Origin: Neisseriaceae bacterium
Lineage (GTDB): Bacteria; Pseudomonadota; Gammaproteobacteria; Burkholderiales; Neisseriaceae
Assembly: GCA_017934045.1 (NCBI GenBank)
Contig: JAGBKK010000024.1
Location: 62,001 to 126,000, forward strand
Direction: 5' to 3'
DNA length: 64,000 nucleotides
Shown: positions 9,327-18,486 of the stretch, one piece after another
How the letters are laid out: each line of letters begins with the position of its first letter
How positions within the stretch are numbered: the stretch's first letter is position 1
Notes under the pieces: model-generated
Database searches by the model: none
What the model saw: only the letters and a program-made list of their open reading frames with translations
Told to the model about the DNA's origin: nothing
Program-made: the position numbers and the translations under genes

Positions 9327-9860
9327 ATGCAACAGTTTGACGGAACAACTATTGTGTGCGTTCGCCGTGATGATCAAGTGGCAATCGGCGGAGACGGACA
9401 AGTAACGCTGGGTAACACGGTGGTGAAAGGCACGGCACGCAAAGTGCGGAAATTGTATCAAAATCAAGTGTTGGCAGGCTTTGCAGGTGGCACAGCAGAC
9501 GCTTTTTCGTTGATTGAATTGTTTGAAGGCAAATTGCAAAAACATCAAGGCAAATTACTCACCGCCGCAATCGAATTAGCCAAAGAATGGCGAACCGACC
9601 GAGCTTTACGCCGTTTAGAAGCAATGTTAATCGTTGCCGATAAAAACAACACACTGATTTTAACAGGCAACGGCGATGTGTTAGAACCTGAAAAAGGCAT
9701 TGCGGCGATTGGTTCTGGCGGAGCTTTTGCACAATCGGCGGCGATTGCTTTGAAAGAAAATACCGACTTGCCACCCGAAGTGATTGTGAAAAAATCGTTA
9801 GAAATTGCAGGCAGTATTTGTATTTATACCAATCAAAATCATATTGTGGAGATTTTGTAA
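9327..9860 (+). CDS. hslV: ATP-dependent protease proteolytic subunit HslV
   Basis: Threonine protease that forms a double hexamer capped by the HslU ATPase. TTIVCVRR at residues 7-14 gives the catalytic Thr; MQQFDG before it would have to be removed, a longer leader than the single Met in E. coli. [22 protein letters not shown] and AKEWRTDR are family signatures. 177 aa. A GAGGA site precedes the ATG by 7 nt. hslU is not adjacent in this window, unlike in E. coli. Confidence 0.96.
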   Translation: MQQFDGTTIVCVRRDDQVAIGGDGQVTLGNTVVKGTARKVRKLYQNQVLAGFAGGTADAFSLIELFEGKLQKHQGKLLTAAIELAKEWRTDRALRRLEAMLIVADKNNTLILTGNGDVLEPEKGIAAIGSGGAFAQSAAIALKENTDLPPEVIVKKSLEIAGSICIYTNQNHIVEIL

Positions 9861-9863
9861 TAG

Positions 9864-9893
9864 CCGTAGGGTGGGCTTCCCAGCCCACCAATA
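9864..9893. repeat. GGTGGGC..GCCCACC hairpin
   Basis: GTAGGGTGGGC TTCCCA GCCCACC just after hslV. Related GTAGG/CCCACC motifs occur near 6541-6565, 3757-3850, 11263-11280 and 19915-19925. It could terminate hslV but lacks a clear T run. Confidence 0.45.
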
Positions 9894-9909
9894 ACGCTGT
9901 TATTTATGT

Positions 9910-10494
9910 TCAGGCTGCCTGAAAATCTTGAAATTCTTGCAAAAAGTTATTAAGCATGGTTAAACCGTGTTCGGTCAGCAGTGCTTCTGGGTGAAATTGT
10001 ACGCCTTCAATCGGTAGATTTTGATGACGCACGCCCATGATTTCGCCGTCTTCGGTTTCGGCGGTAATCAACAAACATTCAGGCAGCGTTTGTCGTTCAA
10101 TCGCCAAACTGTGATAACGCACGCATTGCACAGGATTGGGCAAGCCACGAAACATTCCTATGTCTTGATGAAACACAGGTGAAATTTTGCCGTGCATTAA
10201 CTGTTTGGCACGCACAATTTTTCCGCCAAAAGCCGCACCAATGCTTTGATGTCCTAAACATACGCCCAAAATGGGGATTTGCCCTGCAAAGCGTTGAATG
10301 GCGGCGATTGAAATGCCTGCTTCAAACGGCGTACAGGGACCAGGCCCCACCACCAAATAGTGTGGTTTTAATTGAGCAATCTTATCGCAATCAATTTCGT
10401 CATTGCGAAAAACTTGCACTTCTTGCCCCAACTGTCCTAAATATTGCACAATGTTGTAGGTAAAACTGTCGTAATTATCGATAAAAAGTAACAT
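9910..10494 (-). CDS. Glutamine amidotransferase component (anthranilate / aminodeoxychorismate synthase II)
   Basis: 194 aa class I glutamine amidotransferase that supplies ammonia for anthranilate (TrpG) or 4-amino-4-deoxychorismate (PabA) synthesis. [11 protein letters not shown] starts the protein, GVCLGHQ holds the nucleophile Cys near residue 80, and QFHPEA holds the His-Glu pair. TrpG and PabA cannot be told apart here, and no trpE/pabB is adjacent. The last residues FQAA and the TGA stop are encoded by the uptake palindrome at 9909-9923, so the C terminus is formed by the DUS. Confidence 0.9.
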   Translation of the reverse strand: MLLFIDNYDSFTYNIVQYLGQLGQEVQVFRNDEIDCDKIAQLKPHYLVVGPGPCTPFEAGISIAAIQRFAGQIPILGVCLGHQSIGAAFGGKIVRAKQLMHGKISPVFHQDIGMFRGLPNPVQCVRYHSLAIERQTLPECLLITAETEDGEIMGVRHQNLPIEGVQFHPEALLTEHGLTMLNNFLQEFQDFQAA

Positions 10495-10555
10495 TTTGTT
10501 ATTCCATGGTTTGAATTTAGGCTACCTGAAAGTATTGTACAATAAATAGCGTTTT

Positions 10556-10661
10556 TATAGTCATTAAACTTCAAAACACTAATGCGTTGTCTCGACTTGC
10601 CGTATTAGTTATACTGTCTGCGTCTCGCCGCCTGTTATTGTTTTGAAGTTTAACGACTATC
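10556..10661. repeat. Correia-like miniature element, copy B
   Basis: About 105 bp. Left end TATAGTCATTAAACTTCAAAA, right end TTTTGAAGTTTAACGACTA; the core is the reverse complement of the copy C core (GCCGTATTAGTTATACTGTC). It ends 19 nt before the apt start codon, so it forms most of the apt upstream region. Confidence 0.8.
10587..10615 (+). promoter_or_regulatory. Candidate sigma-70 promoter inside the Correia-like element, facing apt
   Basis: TTGTCT (10587-10592), 17-nt spacer, TATACT (10610-10615). Matches consensus at 4/6 and 5/6. Located 65 nt upstream of the apt ATG and wholly inside the repeat. A GGAG Shine-Dalgarno site follows at about 10666. Confidence 0.5.
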
Positions 10662-10679
10662 TTATGGAGTATTATTCAA

Positions 10680-11225
10680 ATGACTGCCAAAGAAATTATT
10701 CATCACGCCATTCGCAAAATTCCTGATTATCCGCAAAAGGGCATTTTATTTTACGATATTACCACCATACTCAATAACGCCAACGCTTTTCATCAGGTGG
10801 TGAATTTGATTGCGGATTATGCCCAAGATAAGCACATTGAAATGGTGGCAGGTTTGGAAGCACGCGGTTTTATTTTGGGTGCGGCGGTGGCGTATCGTTT
10901 GGGTTTAGGCTTTGTGCCGATTCGTAAAAAGGGCAAATTGCCGTGTGCCACATTTAGTCAAGATTACGCTTTGGAATACGGCAATGCTACGGTGGAAATT
11001 CATCAAGACGCATTGGGCAGTTGTCAAAAAGTATTGCTGTGTGATGATTTAATCGCCACAGGCGGCACAATGTTGGCAGGAGCGGAATTGTTACGCCAAG
11101 CAGGGGCAAGCGATATTTTCACCGCTTGTGTTATTGAATTTACGGATATGGACGGTGGTCAAAAAATTCGCCAAGCAGGTTTGCCACTGTTTTCTATTTT
11201 ACAAGCAGACGGCAGTATGCCCTAA
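10680..11225 (+). CDS. apt: Adenine phosphoribosyltransferase
   Basis: Purine salvage enzyme: adenine + PRPP gives AMP + PPi. 181 aa. IPDYPQKGILFYDITT is the family N terminus, GLEARGFILGAAVAYRLG follows, and the PRPP-binding loop reads VLLCDDLIATGGTM. Monocistronic as far as seen. Its upstream region is occupied by a Correia-like repeat with a promoter-like sequence, and GGAG lies upstream of the ATG. An uptake palindrome (11228-11242) follows the stop. Confidence 0.97.
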   Translation: MTAKEIIHHAIRKIPDYPQKGILFYDITTILNNANAFHQVVNLIADYAQDKHIEMVAGLEARGFILGAAVAYRLGLGFVPIRKKGKLPCATFSQDYALEYGNATVEIHQDALGSCQKVLLCDDLIATGGTMLAGAELLRQAGASDIFTACVIEFTDMDGGQKIRQAGLPLFSILQADGSMP

Positions 11226-11292
11226 CTTTCAGGCTGCCTGAAAATGTATGAACCGCATAGGCAAGAATGCACCCTACGGCGTTTCTGAATTT

Positions 11293-11802
11293 TTAGAACG
11301 CCCCATTAACCATATTCACTTTTTCTAATTTCAAAAGCGATATTTTTTTATCCATTCCGCCTGCATAACCTGTTAAATCACCATTGCTGCCGATAACGCG
11401 ATGACAAGGAATAATCAGCGAAATCGGATTATGCCCCACAGCATTGCCTACGGCTTGTGGCGACATGGTTAAACGGTTTTGTTGATGAGCAATTTTTTGG
11501 GCGATTTCTTTATAAGTTATTGTTTTTCCAAATGGAATTTGCATTAACATTTGCCATACGCGTTGGCGAAAATCACTGGCTGTTATCAATAACGGCGGCG
11601 TAAAATGCGGATTTTTTCCTTGAAAATAAATATCTAACCATTGAGCCGTTTGTGAAAAAATTGCTAATTGATTATTTTCAAGAAATGCACTGATATTCGG
11701 TAAATATTTCTGCCCGTCAAAATAAAGCCCTGTTAAAGCATTATTGTGTGCGGTTAAAATAATTTTTCCCAAAGGAGAAGAATAAAAAGCCCATGTTTGC
11801 AT
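11293..11802 (-). CDS. ogt: Methylated-DNA--[protein]-cysteine S-methyltransferase
   Basis: 169 aa suicide repair protein that removes methyl groups from O6-methylguanine. The active-site motif IPCHRVIGSNGDLTGYAGG is intact, preceded by the helix-turn-helix part FRQRVWQMLMQIPFGKTITYKEIA. There is no AraC-like domain, so it is Ogt-like rather than Ada. Convergent with apt; the sequence between them has only an uptake palindrome and a CACCCTACGG repeat fragment. Confidence 0.93.
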   Translation of the reverse strand: MQTWAFYSSPLGKIILTAHNNALTGLYFDGQKYLPNISAFLENNQLAIFSQTAQWLDIYFQGKNPHFTPPLLITASDFRQRVWQMLMQIPFGKTITYKEIAQKIAHQQNRLTMSPQAVGNAVGHNPISLIIPCHRVIGSNGDLTGYAGGMDKKISLLKLEKVNMVNGAF

Positions 11803-12169
11803 TGTCTGATTGTTTCAGGCAGCCTGAAACACCCATTTAAAATACCGATGAAAAACTGCGTTCTTTTGTCAAACAAAACAACTGTCGCATTATCGTACAA
11901 AAGTGTATGCACTGCTTTGGGAATCATCAATGATTTTTTGGGTTTTAACCGACTGTATCAAAAAAATTCATCTAATCCCACTATTTTTCATCATTTTTTT
12001 CATTCTTCTGCTTGAAGAATAAGGCAGGTGCGAGTATGTTTATGCTTCAACTTCACTTCGTTCGTTGAACTGCGTTTCAGGCTGCCTGAAATATTTGCCT
12101 AAAAAAACAGGGAAATCATATTGATATTTTTCATGCATCCTGAAAAATATTCTCAAAGGATAAACTAAA
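11803..12169. other. Intergenic region between ogt and metF
   Basis: Divergent genes flank it. It holds uptake palindromes at 11814-11828 and 12076-12090 and a palindrome-like TTCAACTTCACTTCGTTCGTTGAA stretch (about 12047-12068, similar in flavour to the CTTCG mini-hairpins). The short ORFs here have no start signal or domain. The AAAGGA site before metF is at about 12155. Confidence 0.5.
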
Positions 12170-13021
12170 ATGCCCACACAACAACGCACACTCAGTTTTG
12201 AATTTTTTCCGCCACGCAATGAGCAAGCACGCGAACAGTTAAAAATCACGCGGCAACAGTTGCGACAATTTTCGCCTGCTTTTTTTTCTTGCACTTATGG
12301 TGCAGGGGGCAGTACACGAGACGGCACGCTACAAACCGTTACCGACATTATTCAAGACGGCTTAAACGCCGCACCACACTTGGCGTGTATTGGGGCGAAT
12401 AAGGCAGAATTGCGTCAATTACTCAATACTTATCAAGATTTAGGCGTGAAACGCATTGTTGCTTTGCGTGGCGATATGCCGTCTGGTATGGGCTTGTTTG
12501 CACAAGATGACGACTTGTTGCATGCGTCTGATTTAGTTAAATTTATTCGTCAAGAATACGGCGACACTTTTCATATTGAAGTGGCAGCGTATCCTGAATT
12601 TCACCCCCAAGCCGACAGTGCCGAGCAGGATATTGCTCATTTTGTTGCGAAATGTCGAGCAGGGGCGGATTCGGCGATTACGCAATATTTTTACAATCCA
12701 GACGCTTATTTTTATTTTGTGGATGCAGTGCAGCGACAAGGCGTGGATATTCCCATTGTGCCTGGCATTATGCCGATTTCAGGCTTTGCCAAATTATCTC
12801 GTTTTTCAAACAGTTGCGGAGCAGAAGTCCCCCGTTGGTTGCGGCTGAAATTGCAATCATTTGCCGATGACAGTGCATCCTTAAAAGCGTTTGGCTTGGA
12901 TGTGGTAACGCAATTATGCGAAACGCTGTTAAAAGGCGGTGCGTCTGGTTTGCATTTTTATACACTCAACAGTGCCGGCATTGTATCAACCATTTGTCAG
13001 CGATTGGGATTGAGTGGATAA
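12170..13021 (+). CDS. metF: 5,10-Methylenetetrahydrofolate reductase
   Basis: Flavoenzyme that makes 5-methyl-THF for methionine synthesis. 283 aa. LSFEFFPPRNEQAR, SCTYGAGGSTRDGT, VKRIVALRGDMP and SAITQYFYNPDAYFYF are the expected folate/FAD-site motifs; GIMPISGFAKLSRFSNSCGAE is the C-terminal signature. AAAGGA lies 9-10 nt before the ATG. Convergent with tsaD, only 6 nt apart. Confidence 0.97.
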   Translation: MPTQQRTLSFEFFPPRNEQAREQLKITRQQLRQFSPAFFSCTYGAGGSTRDGTLQTVTDIIQDGLNAAPHLACIGANKAELRQLLNTYQDLGVKRIVALRGDMPSGMGLFAQDDDLLHASDLVKFIRQEYGDTFHIEVAAYPEFHPQADSAEQDIAHFVAKCRAGADSAITQYFYNPDAYFYFVDAVQRQGVDIPIVPGIMPISGFAKLSRFSNSCGAEVPRWLRLKLQSFADDSASLKAFGLDVVTQLCETLLKGGASGLHFYTLNSAGIVSTICQRLGLSG

Positions 13022-13027
13022 AATTTT

Positions 13028-14038
13028 TCAGGCAGCGTCAAAAGCCATATTCAATGCCCAACGGGGTTTTACCGTAAATCCGCCTGCTTGGTGGGCTTTG
13101 TCTAAATGCTGTGCGGCGGCGTAGGCAATCATTGCTCCGTTATCGGTGCACCATTCGTGTTTGGGGAAAAACACTTCGGCGTTTAAGGTTTTTAATTTCG
13201 CTCGCAAAGCGGCGTTTGCCCCCACGCCACCTGCCACCACCAACTGCGTTAAGCCTGTGTGTTTAAGTGCCGCTTTGACTTTGCTGTATAAAACATCAAC
13301 AACGGCAACCTGAAACGCTCGGCAAATATCGTTACGCGTGCTTTCAGGCAGCCTTTCGCCTTGTTTTTTCACACAAGTTAAAACGGCAGTTTTTAAGCCT
13401 GAAAAACTCATTTGAAAATCGCCTGAATTTATCATCGGACGCGGAAACTCAAACGCACCGTCTTTTCCTAATTCGGCTAATTGCGACAACTTCGCCCCAC
13501 CAGGATAAGGCAGTCCTAAAAGTTTTGCGGTTTTATCAAACGCTTCGCCTGCCGCATCATCAATACTTTCGCCCAACAGCGTGTATTTGCCAACTGCTTC
13601 CACTGCCATAATCTGCGTATGACCGCCTGACACCAACAACGCCAAAAACGGAAAACGAATGTTTTTTTCGCTTAAAAAGGGCGAGAGTAAATGTCCTTCC
13701 AAATGATGCACTTCAATCACAGGAATATTTAACGCAAACGCCAAAGCATTCGCAAATGCCGCACCTGTAAGCAACGCTCCGCCTAAACCTGGCCCTTGCG
13801 TATAGCCTATGGCTTGAATATCGGCGTATGTTTTGTCTGCTTTGTGCAAACATTCGTTGGTCAAAGGCACCAAACGGCGAATGTGATCGCGAGAAGCCAG
13901 TTCAGGTACTACGCCGCCATATTCGGCGTGCATCGCCATTTGCGTGTGCAAAGCGTGAGACAACAAGGCGTTGTGTTCGCTATCAAACAACGCCACACCT
14001 GTTTCATCACAAGAAGATTCAATACCTAATACCAACAT
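13028..14038 (-). CDS. tsaD: tRNA N6-threonylcarbamoyladenosine transferase TsaD
   Basis: Transfers threonylcarbamoyl to A37 of ANN-decoding tRNAs; works with TsaB/C/E. 336 aa. [15 protein letters not shown], the metal ligands HHLEGH near residue 110, SGGHTQ and [10 protein letters not shown] are visible. tsaC is elsewhere in the same window (48459-49028). The C terminus DAA-stop is coded by a degenerate uptake sequence (about 13027-13041). In the same orientation as the aroC-side genes upstream. Confidence 0.97.
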   Translation of the reverse strand: MLVLGIESSCDETGVALFDSEHNALLSHALHTQMAMHAEYGGVVPELASRDHIRRLVPLTNECLHKADKTYADIQAIGYTQGPGLGGALLTGAAFANALAFALNIPVIEVHHLEGHLLSPFLSEKNIRFPFLALLVSGGHTQIMAVEAVGKYTLLGESIDDAAGEAFDKTAKLLGLPYPGGAKLSQLAELGKDGAFEFPRPMINSGDFQMSFSGLKTAVLTCVKKQGERLPESTRNDICRAFQVAVVDVLYSKVKAALKHTGLTQLVVAGGVGANAALRAKLKTLNAEVFFPKHEWCTDNGAMIAYAAAQHLDKAHQAGGFTVKPRWALNMAFDAA

Positions 14039-14071
14039 TTTGTTTTTCCTAATATTTCAGGCTGCCTGAAA

Positions 14072-15052
14072 CTATCTATTTTTCACAATTTTTTTCATTG
14101 CTTTATCAAAATCACTTTCTAATTGTTGCATTTCTTTTTGGCGATAGGCAATAAATTCTTTTTCTGCTTTTTCAATCGCTTGTTTATGGCTAATTGTTCC
14201 TTTATCTGTTAAAAGTTGGCGATTGTCATTTAAAATTTGTCGGTCTAATTCATCAGTCCAATTTTGCATGGTCATTGTTTTTTCTTCTAATGCCTGTAAT
14301 TCAGCATAATCTAAAAAACGAGAAACCAAAAGGTTTAATATTTTCAATTCTTTTTCATTTAAGTAATTTTTAGCAATGCCCACATCGGATTTAGTAATGT
14401 AATTACCTGAAAAATTTGTCATGCCCATTAACGGTTGATTTTGGTTGGCTCGCTGAAAAATAATTTCGGCGGCAGTGTGATTATGTGCGGCAAAGTGCAA
14501 TTTATTCTGCACGGTTGCAAAAAAGTTTTTGGTTAATGGACTGTTTTTATCATAATCAATGGAAGTGGCAAAAATATCAGTAACTTGTTGATATAAATTG
14601 CGTTCGCTGGAACGAATATCACGAATGCGTTGCAATAATTCTTTGAAATAGCGTCCGCCGCCATTTTTTAAGCGTTCATCATCAAGGGTAAAGCCTTTGC
14701 GGATATATTCGTTCAAGCGTTTGGTTGCCCACTGCCGAAATTGCGTGCCACGCAAGGATTTGACACGATAACCTACGGAAATAATCACATCAAGGTTAAA
14801 GTGTTCCACTTGATAGGTTTTGCCGTCTCGGGCAGTTGTTGCAAAATTTGCAACAACTGAATTTTCGTCTAACTCATTCTCACTAAACACATTTTTAATA
14901 TGCCGAGAAACGGTTGATTTATCTCGCTCAAATAAATTTGCCATTTGTTCCAAAGACAGCCAAACGCTTTCACCGTCAAAGCGAACATCAACGGAAATTT
15001 TGCCGTCTGCACTGGAAAATAAATAAAAATCGCTTTTTATATGATTGCTCAT
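14072..15052 (-). CDS. RhuM-family protein
   Basis: 326 aa from ATG 15052, which has AAGGA 7 nt upstream (an upstream start in the same frame would read through the uptake palindrome). RhuM proteins were named from a Salmonella pathogenicity island; the molecular function is not established. The N-terminal half has a helix-turn-helix-like LSLEQMANLFERDKSTVSRH and the family signature FNLDVIISVGYRVKS..GTQFRQWAT. The C-terminal 150 residues are helical and charged (AIEKAEKEF, KEMQQLESDFDKAMKK). Flanked on both sides by uptake palindromes (14056-14070, 15087-15101), suggesting a cassette gained by transformation. Probably an accessory gene. Confidence 0.85.
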   Translation of the reverse strand: MSNHIKSDFYLFSSADGKISVDVRFDGESVWLSLEQMANLFERDKSTVSRHIKNVFSENELDENSVVANFATTARDGKTYQVEHFNLDVIISVGYRVKSLRGTQFRQWATKRLNEYIRKGFTLDDERLKNGGGRYFKELLQRIRDIRSSERNLYQQVTDIFATSIDYDKNSPLTKNFFATVQNKLHFAAHNHTAAEIIFQRANQNQPLMGMTNFSGNYITKSDVGIAKNYLNEKELKILNLLVSRFLDYAELQALEEKTMTMQNWTDELDRQILNDNRQLLTDKGTISHKQAIEKAEKEFIAYRQKEMQQLESDFDKAMKKIVKNR

Positions 15053-15107
15053 TAAATATTCCTTGATTATTTTATCAATAAATAATTTCAGGCTGCCTGA
15101 ACGCAAT

Positions 15108-15728
15108 TTAATTAAATATTAGCGAACATATTGTAAATATATAATTATATGCGGTTTTTATGGTGCATAAATAAATAATGGTTAAAAGAATAATTAAATA
15201 ATATAAAAAAATAGAAATGTAAGTATTCCATTGCCACTGTATTTCATGACTTTCCCAGTAAATAAAATGCTCTTTTTTCATATTATCTAATTTCCCTTTA
15301 TCCCATTCATTTAATGACATAAAATTATTTTTTTGATAATCATCTAATATACGCTTATTATAAAATTTGAAACTCAATCCAAAATTTAAAACAGTAAATA
15401 TTATAGCAATAAACAATGATAATATAATAATAAAATCAATATAAAATAACCCTTTTGTTTGTGTAGGAACAGTAAAAAAAGAAGTATGCAATAGATAAAA
15501 TAAAGAAATCATTGATAATACCAACCCCAAACCCAAACCAACTAATGCAAAATATTTGTGTGCTTTTTCAGTATTGCGACAACGATTTCTAACCCATTCA
15601 TCGGGGATATTGTTAATACGACTATCCAAATCTTTTGTGCAAACAACCCAACTACGAATAAATAAAAACACACCGATAATCAATAAAATACTTTCCGCAG
15701 TAATGATTTGATATTTTTCGTAAGGCAT
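15108..15728 (-). CDS. Hypothetical four-helix membrane protein
   Basis: 206 aa, not recognised. Hydrophobic segments lie near residues 11-28 (ESILLIIGVFLFIRSWVV), 61-80 (ALVGLGLGLVLSMISLFYLL), 95-118 (FIIILSLFIAIIFTVLNFGL) and 173-200. A soluble loop (about 120-170) is rich in Trp and charged residues. AAGGA precedes the ATG. DNA is distinctly AT-rich compared with aroC and tsaD, and an uptake palindrome lies on each side (15087-15101, 15751-15765). Same strand as the RhuM-like gene, 55 nt apart, so they may be co-transcribed. Confidence 0.7.
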   Translation of the reverse strand: MPYEKYQIITAESILLIIGVFLFIRSWVVCTKDLDSRINNIPDEWVRNRCRNTEKAHKYFALVGLGLGLVLSMISLFYLLHTSFFTVPTQTKGLFYIDFIIILSLFIAIIFTVLNFGLSFKFYNKRILDDYQKNNFMSLNEWDKGKLDNMKKEHFIYWESHEIQWQWNTYISIFLYYLIILLTIIYLCTIKTAYNYIFTICSLIFN

Positions 15729-15767
15729 TATTTTTCCTTAATATTTTATTTTCAGGCAGCCTGAAAC

Positions 15768-16832
15768 TTATTGCCAGCCGCATTGAGCGTGATTTCTCAT
15801 TGCGTGATCGGCTAATACCAAAGCCAACATTGCTTCCGCAATGGGGGCGGCTCGTAAGCCGACACAGGGGTCGTGTCTGCCGTGTGTGGCTAATTCAATT
15901 TCTTCGCCGTTTTCGTTAATGGTTTTGCGTGGCTTCGCAATGCTGGGCGTAGGTTTCACCGCAATTCGCACCACAATTTCATTGCCGTTGCTAATGCCGC
16001 CCAAAATACCGCCTGCGTGGTTGGATAAAAAGCCGTTTTTGTCCATTTCATCGCCGTGTTCGCTTCCTTTTTGGGCGACAACGCCAAAACCGTCGCCGAT
16101 TTCCACGCCTTTCACGGCGTTAATGCTCATCATTGCGTGGGCAATGTCTGCGTCCAAGCGGTCGAACACAGGCTCGCCCAAGCCTACTGGCACTTGGCGA
16201 GCGATAATTTCTAATTTTGCTCCAATGCTATCGGTTTGTTTGCGAATGCTGTCTAAATAATCTTCTAACGCTTTGATTTGCGAACGATTGGCGGCAAAAA
16301 ATGGGTTTTCATTGATATATTCTTCGCTTTCAAACTGAATGATTTGATCGCCAATTTGCGAAACGAATGCCACAATTTCTGTGCTAAATGTGTGTTTCAA
16401 CCATTTTTTCGCCACTGCCCCAGCAGCCACACGAGCGGCGGTTTCGCGTGCAGAACTTCGCCCACCGCCACGATAATCACGAATGCCGTATTTATGCCAG
16501 TAGGTAAAATCAGCGTGTCCAGGACGAAAAGCGTGGGCAATATCGCCGTAATCTTTACTGCGTTGGTCAGTGTTGCGGATTAACAGGGCAATCGGCGTGC
16601 CTGTGGTTTTGCCGTCAAACACGCCTGATAAAATTTCCACCGTATCGCTCTCACGGCGTTGCGTAACATAGCGAGAAGTGCCAGGACGGCGGCGGTCTAA
16701 ATCGGGCTGAATATCATCAACCGACAAGGGCAAATTCGGCGGACAGCCGTCAATCACACAACCAATGCCCACGCCATGACTTTCGCCAAAAGTACTTACC
16801 CTAAATAATTGCCCCAAAGCATTGCCCGCCAT
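15768..16832 (-). CDS. aroC: Chorismate synthase
   Basis: Last shikimate-pathway step, EPSP to chorismate, needing reduced FMN. 354 aa from ATG 16832 ([20 protein letters not shown]), the standard family N terminus; upstream in-frame codons are not conserved. [31 protein letters not shown] and [16 protein letters not shown] match the family. An eik-type uptake sequence (AGGTAGCCTGAA) lies upstream at 16888-16902. Confidence 0.97.
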   Translation of the reverse strand: MAGNALGQLFRVSTFGESHGVGIGCVIDGCPPNLPLSVDDIQPDLDRRRPGTSRYVTQRRESDTVEILSGVFDGKTTGTPIALLIRNTDQRSKDYGDIAHAFRPGHADFTYWHKYGIRDYRGGGRSSARETAARVAAGAVAKKWLKHTFSTEIVAFVSQIGDQIIQFESEEYINENPFFAANRSQIKALEDYLDSIRKQTDSIGAKLEIIARQVPVGLGEPVFDRLDADIAHAMMSINAVKGVEIGDGFGVVAQKGSEHGDEMDKNGFLSNHAGGILGGISNGNEIVVRIAVKPTPSIAKPRKTINENGEEIELATHGRHDPCVGLRAAPIAEAMLALVLADHAMRNHAQCGWQ

Positions 16833-16992
16833 ATTTTTTCCTAAATGAAAAGATAAAGGTGCGATTTTACTATAATTCAAAGGATTATTCAGGTAGCCTG
16901 AAAGAATTTATCAACCGCAATGAAAATCAAACGAAGCGTGTTAAAATGCACCGCTTATCATTGTTTTTCAGGCAGCCTGAAAACTCATTCTT

Positions 16993-18345
16993 ATGCAAAC
17001 CAAAAAACGCTTTTTTTACGAACTGTATCTTATTCTCATCATCGCTTTGCCGATGATGATTGCCCAAGTGGCACAAGTAGGCACAGGCTTTGTGGATACG
17101 CTGATGGCAGGTCATGTGAGCCGTGGCGATTTAGCAGCCGTGGGTTTTGGTTCCAGCGTATTTGCCACCATTTATATCACTTTATTGGGTTTTCCTACGG
17201 CGTTGAATCCCTTGTTATCGCACGCTTTTGGGGCTAAACGCTTTGACGAACTTCGCCACACCACACAACAAGGCGTGTGGTTATGTTTATTGGTGGGCTT
17301 GCTGGGGGCGTTGTTGGTAGCATTAACCGCCATTATTTTACCTAACTTTTTGAATTGGGACGAAAAAACCGTTCGCACCACGCAACTTTATTTATACGGC
17401 ATTGCATTGGGTATGCCTGCCAGCATTGTCGGACGAGCCTTGCAATCTTTTGCCGCCGCCGTTGGCAGAACGCAAGAAATGATGTGGATTGGCATTTTGG
17501 GTTTATTGCTAAATATTCCGCTTAATTATGTGTTGATTTACGGCGTATGGGGCTTGCCGAAATTAGGCGGTGCAGGGTGCGGATTTGCATCTGCGGTGGT
17601 TTTTTATTTTAATATGATTGGCTTATGGTTATGCTTGTCGTATCACACTTATTTCAAAAAATTTGCACTCAATCAAGCGTTCAGGCTGCCTGAATATCAA
17701 GCGTTTAAGCCCATTTTACAATTAGGCACGCCGATTTGTTTTTCGTTTTTTATTGAAGTAAGTTTATTCACCTTTATTTCGCTATTGATCGCCCGTTCAG
17801 GTGAAGAATTTGTCGCCGTACAACAAGTGGTGATGACCATTTCAGGCGTATTGTATATGTTGCCGCAATCGTTGGGTGCTGCCGTTGCCGCACGCATAGG
17901 ACAATCGTTAGGTGCCAAACAAAGACAACGAGCGGCTTTCATTGCCCAAGTGTGTATCATCGCAGGAGCGGTAGGTGCGTTGTTGGTGGGCGTATTATTG
18001 GGCGTTTTCAGGTTGCCTGTTTTACAATTATTCAGCACCGATGAAACGGTTTTAAAATTAGGACGAGACATTCTGTTGCTTGCCGCCGCCTATCAAGTGG
18101 TTGATGCCGTGCAAACCATTGCCGCAGGGGCTTTGCGTGGTTATAAAGCCACCAAAGTGCCGATGATGATACATTTCACCGCCTTTTGGCTGTTGGGTTT
18201 AGGCTTGGGTGCGTATTTGTGTTTTGGTATAGGTTTAGGATTACACGGCTTTTGGTATGCTTTGGTGGTGGCACTCACTGCTGCCGCTGTACTTTTGACC
18301 GCTTATTTGTATTATTTGGCAAGATATATGATACACAGTCGATAA
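16993..18345 (+). CDS. MATE-family multidrug efflux transporter (NorM-like)
   Basis: 450 aa with about 12 membrane helices. MATE pumps export cationic drugs using Na+ or H+. GTGFVDTLMAGHVSRGDLAAVGFGSS is the N-terminal MATE signature (helices 1-2) and VGRALQSFAAAVGRT / AAVAARIGQSLGAKQR are the repeated loop motifs of the two halves. Two uptake sequences inside the gene are translated as FRLPE and FRLPV. An uptake palindrome (16967-16981) precedes the start. Substrate cannot be predicted. Confidence 0.92.
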   Translation: MQTKKRFFYELYLILIIALPMMIAQVAQVGTGFVDTLMAGHVSRGDLAAVGFGSSVFATIYITLLGFPTALNPLLSHAFGAKRFDELRHTTQQGVWLCLLVGLLGALLVALTAIILPNFLNWDEKTVRTTQLYLYGIALGMPASIVGRALQSFAAAVGRTQEMMWIGILGLLLNIPLNYVLIYGVWGLPKLGGAGCGFASAVVFYFNMIGLWLCLSYHTYFKKFALNQAFRLPEYQAFKPILQLGTPICFSFFIEVSLFTFISLLIARSGEEFVAVQQVVMTISGVLYMLPQSLGAAVAARIGQSLGAKQRQRAAFIAQVCIIAGAVGALLVGVLLGVFRLPVLQLFSTDETVLKLGRDILLLAAAYQVVDAVQTIAAGALRGYKATKVPMMIHFTAFWLLGLGLGAYLCFGIGLGLHGFWYALVVALTAAAVLLTAYLYYLARYMIHSR

Positions 18346-18486
18346 TTTAAATTGTGCAACATTTCAGCAAATGTCAAATGGTTTTCTTCTGCTGTGAAAA
18401 AATTCAGTTCGTGATAGAATGTTGCGTTTAACCGAATGGTGGTTTTAAGTACCACGCTTATAATTTAAAATTTAAGGATATTTCAA

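Noticed and set aside
12040-12294. Minus-strand ORF overlapping the metF start
   Set aside because: Antisense shadow of metF with no recognisable protein features.
18346-18486. Possible 4.5S RNA gene next to ffh
   Set aside because: No SRP RNA hairpin with GGAA tetraloop pattern was found in the 140-bp gap.
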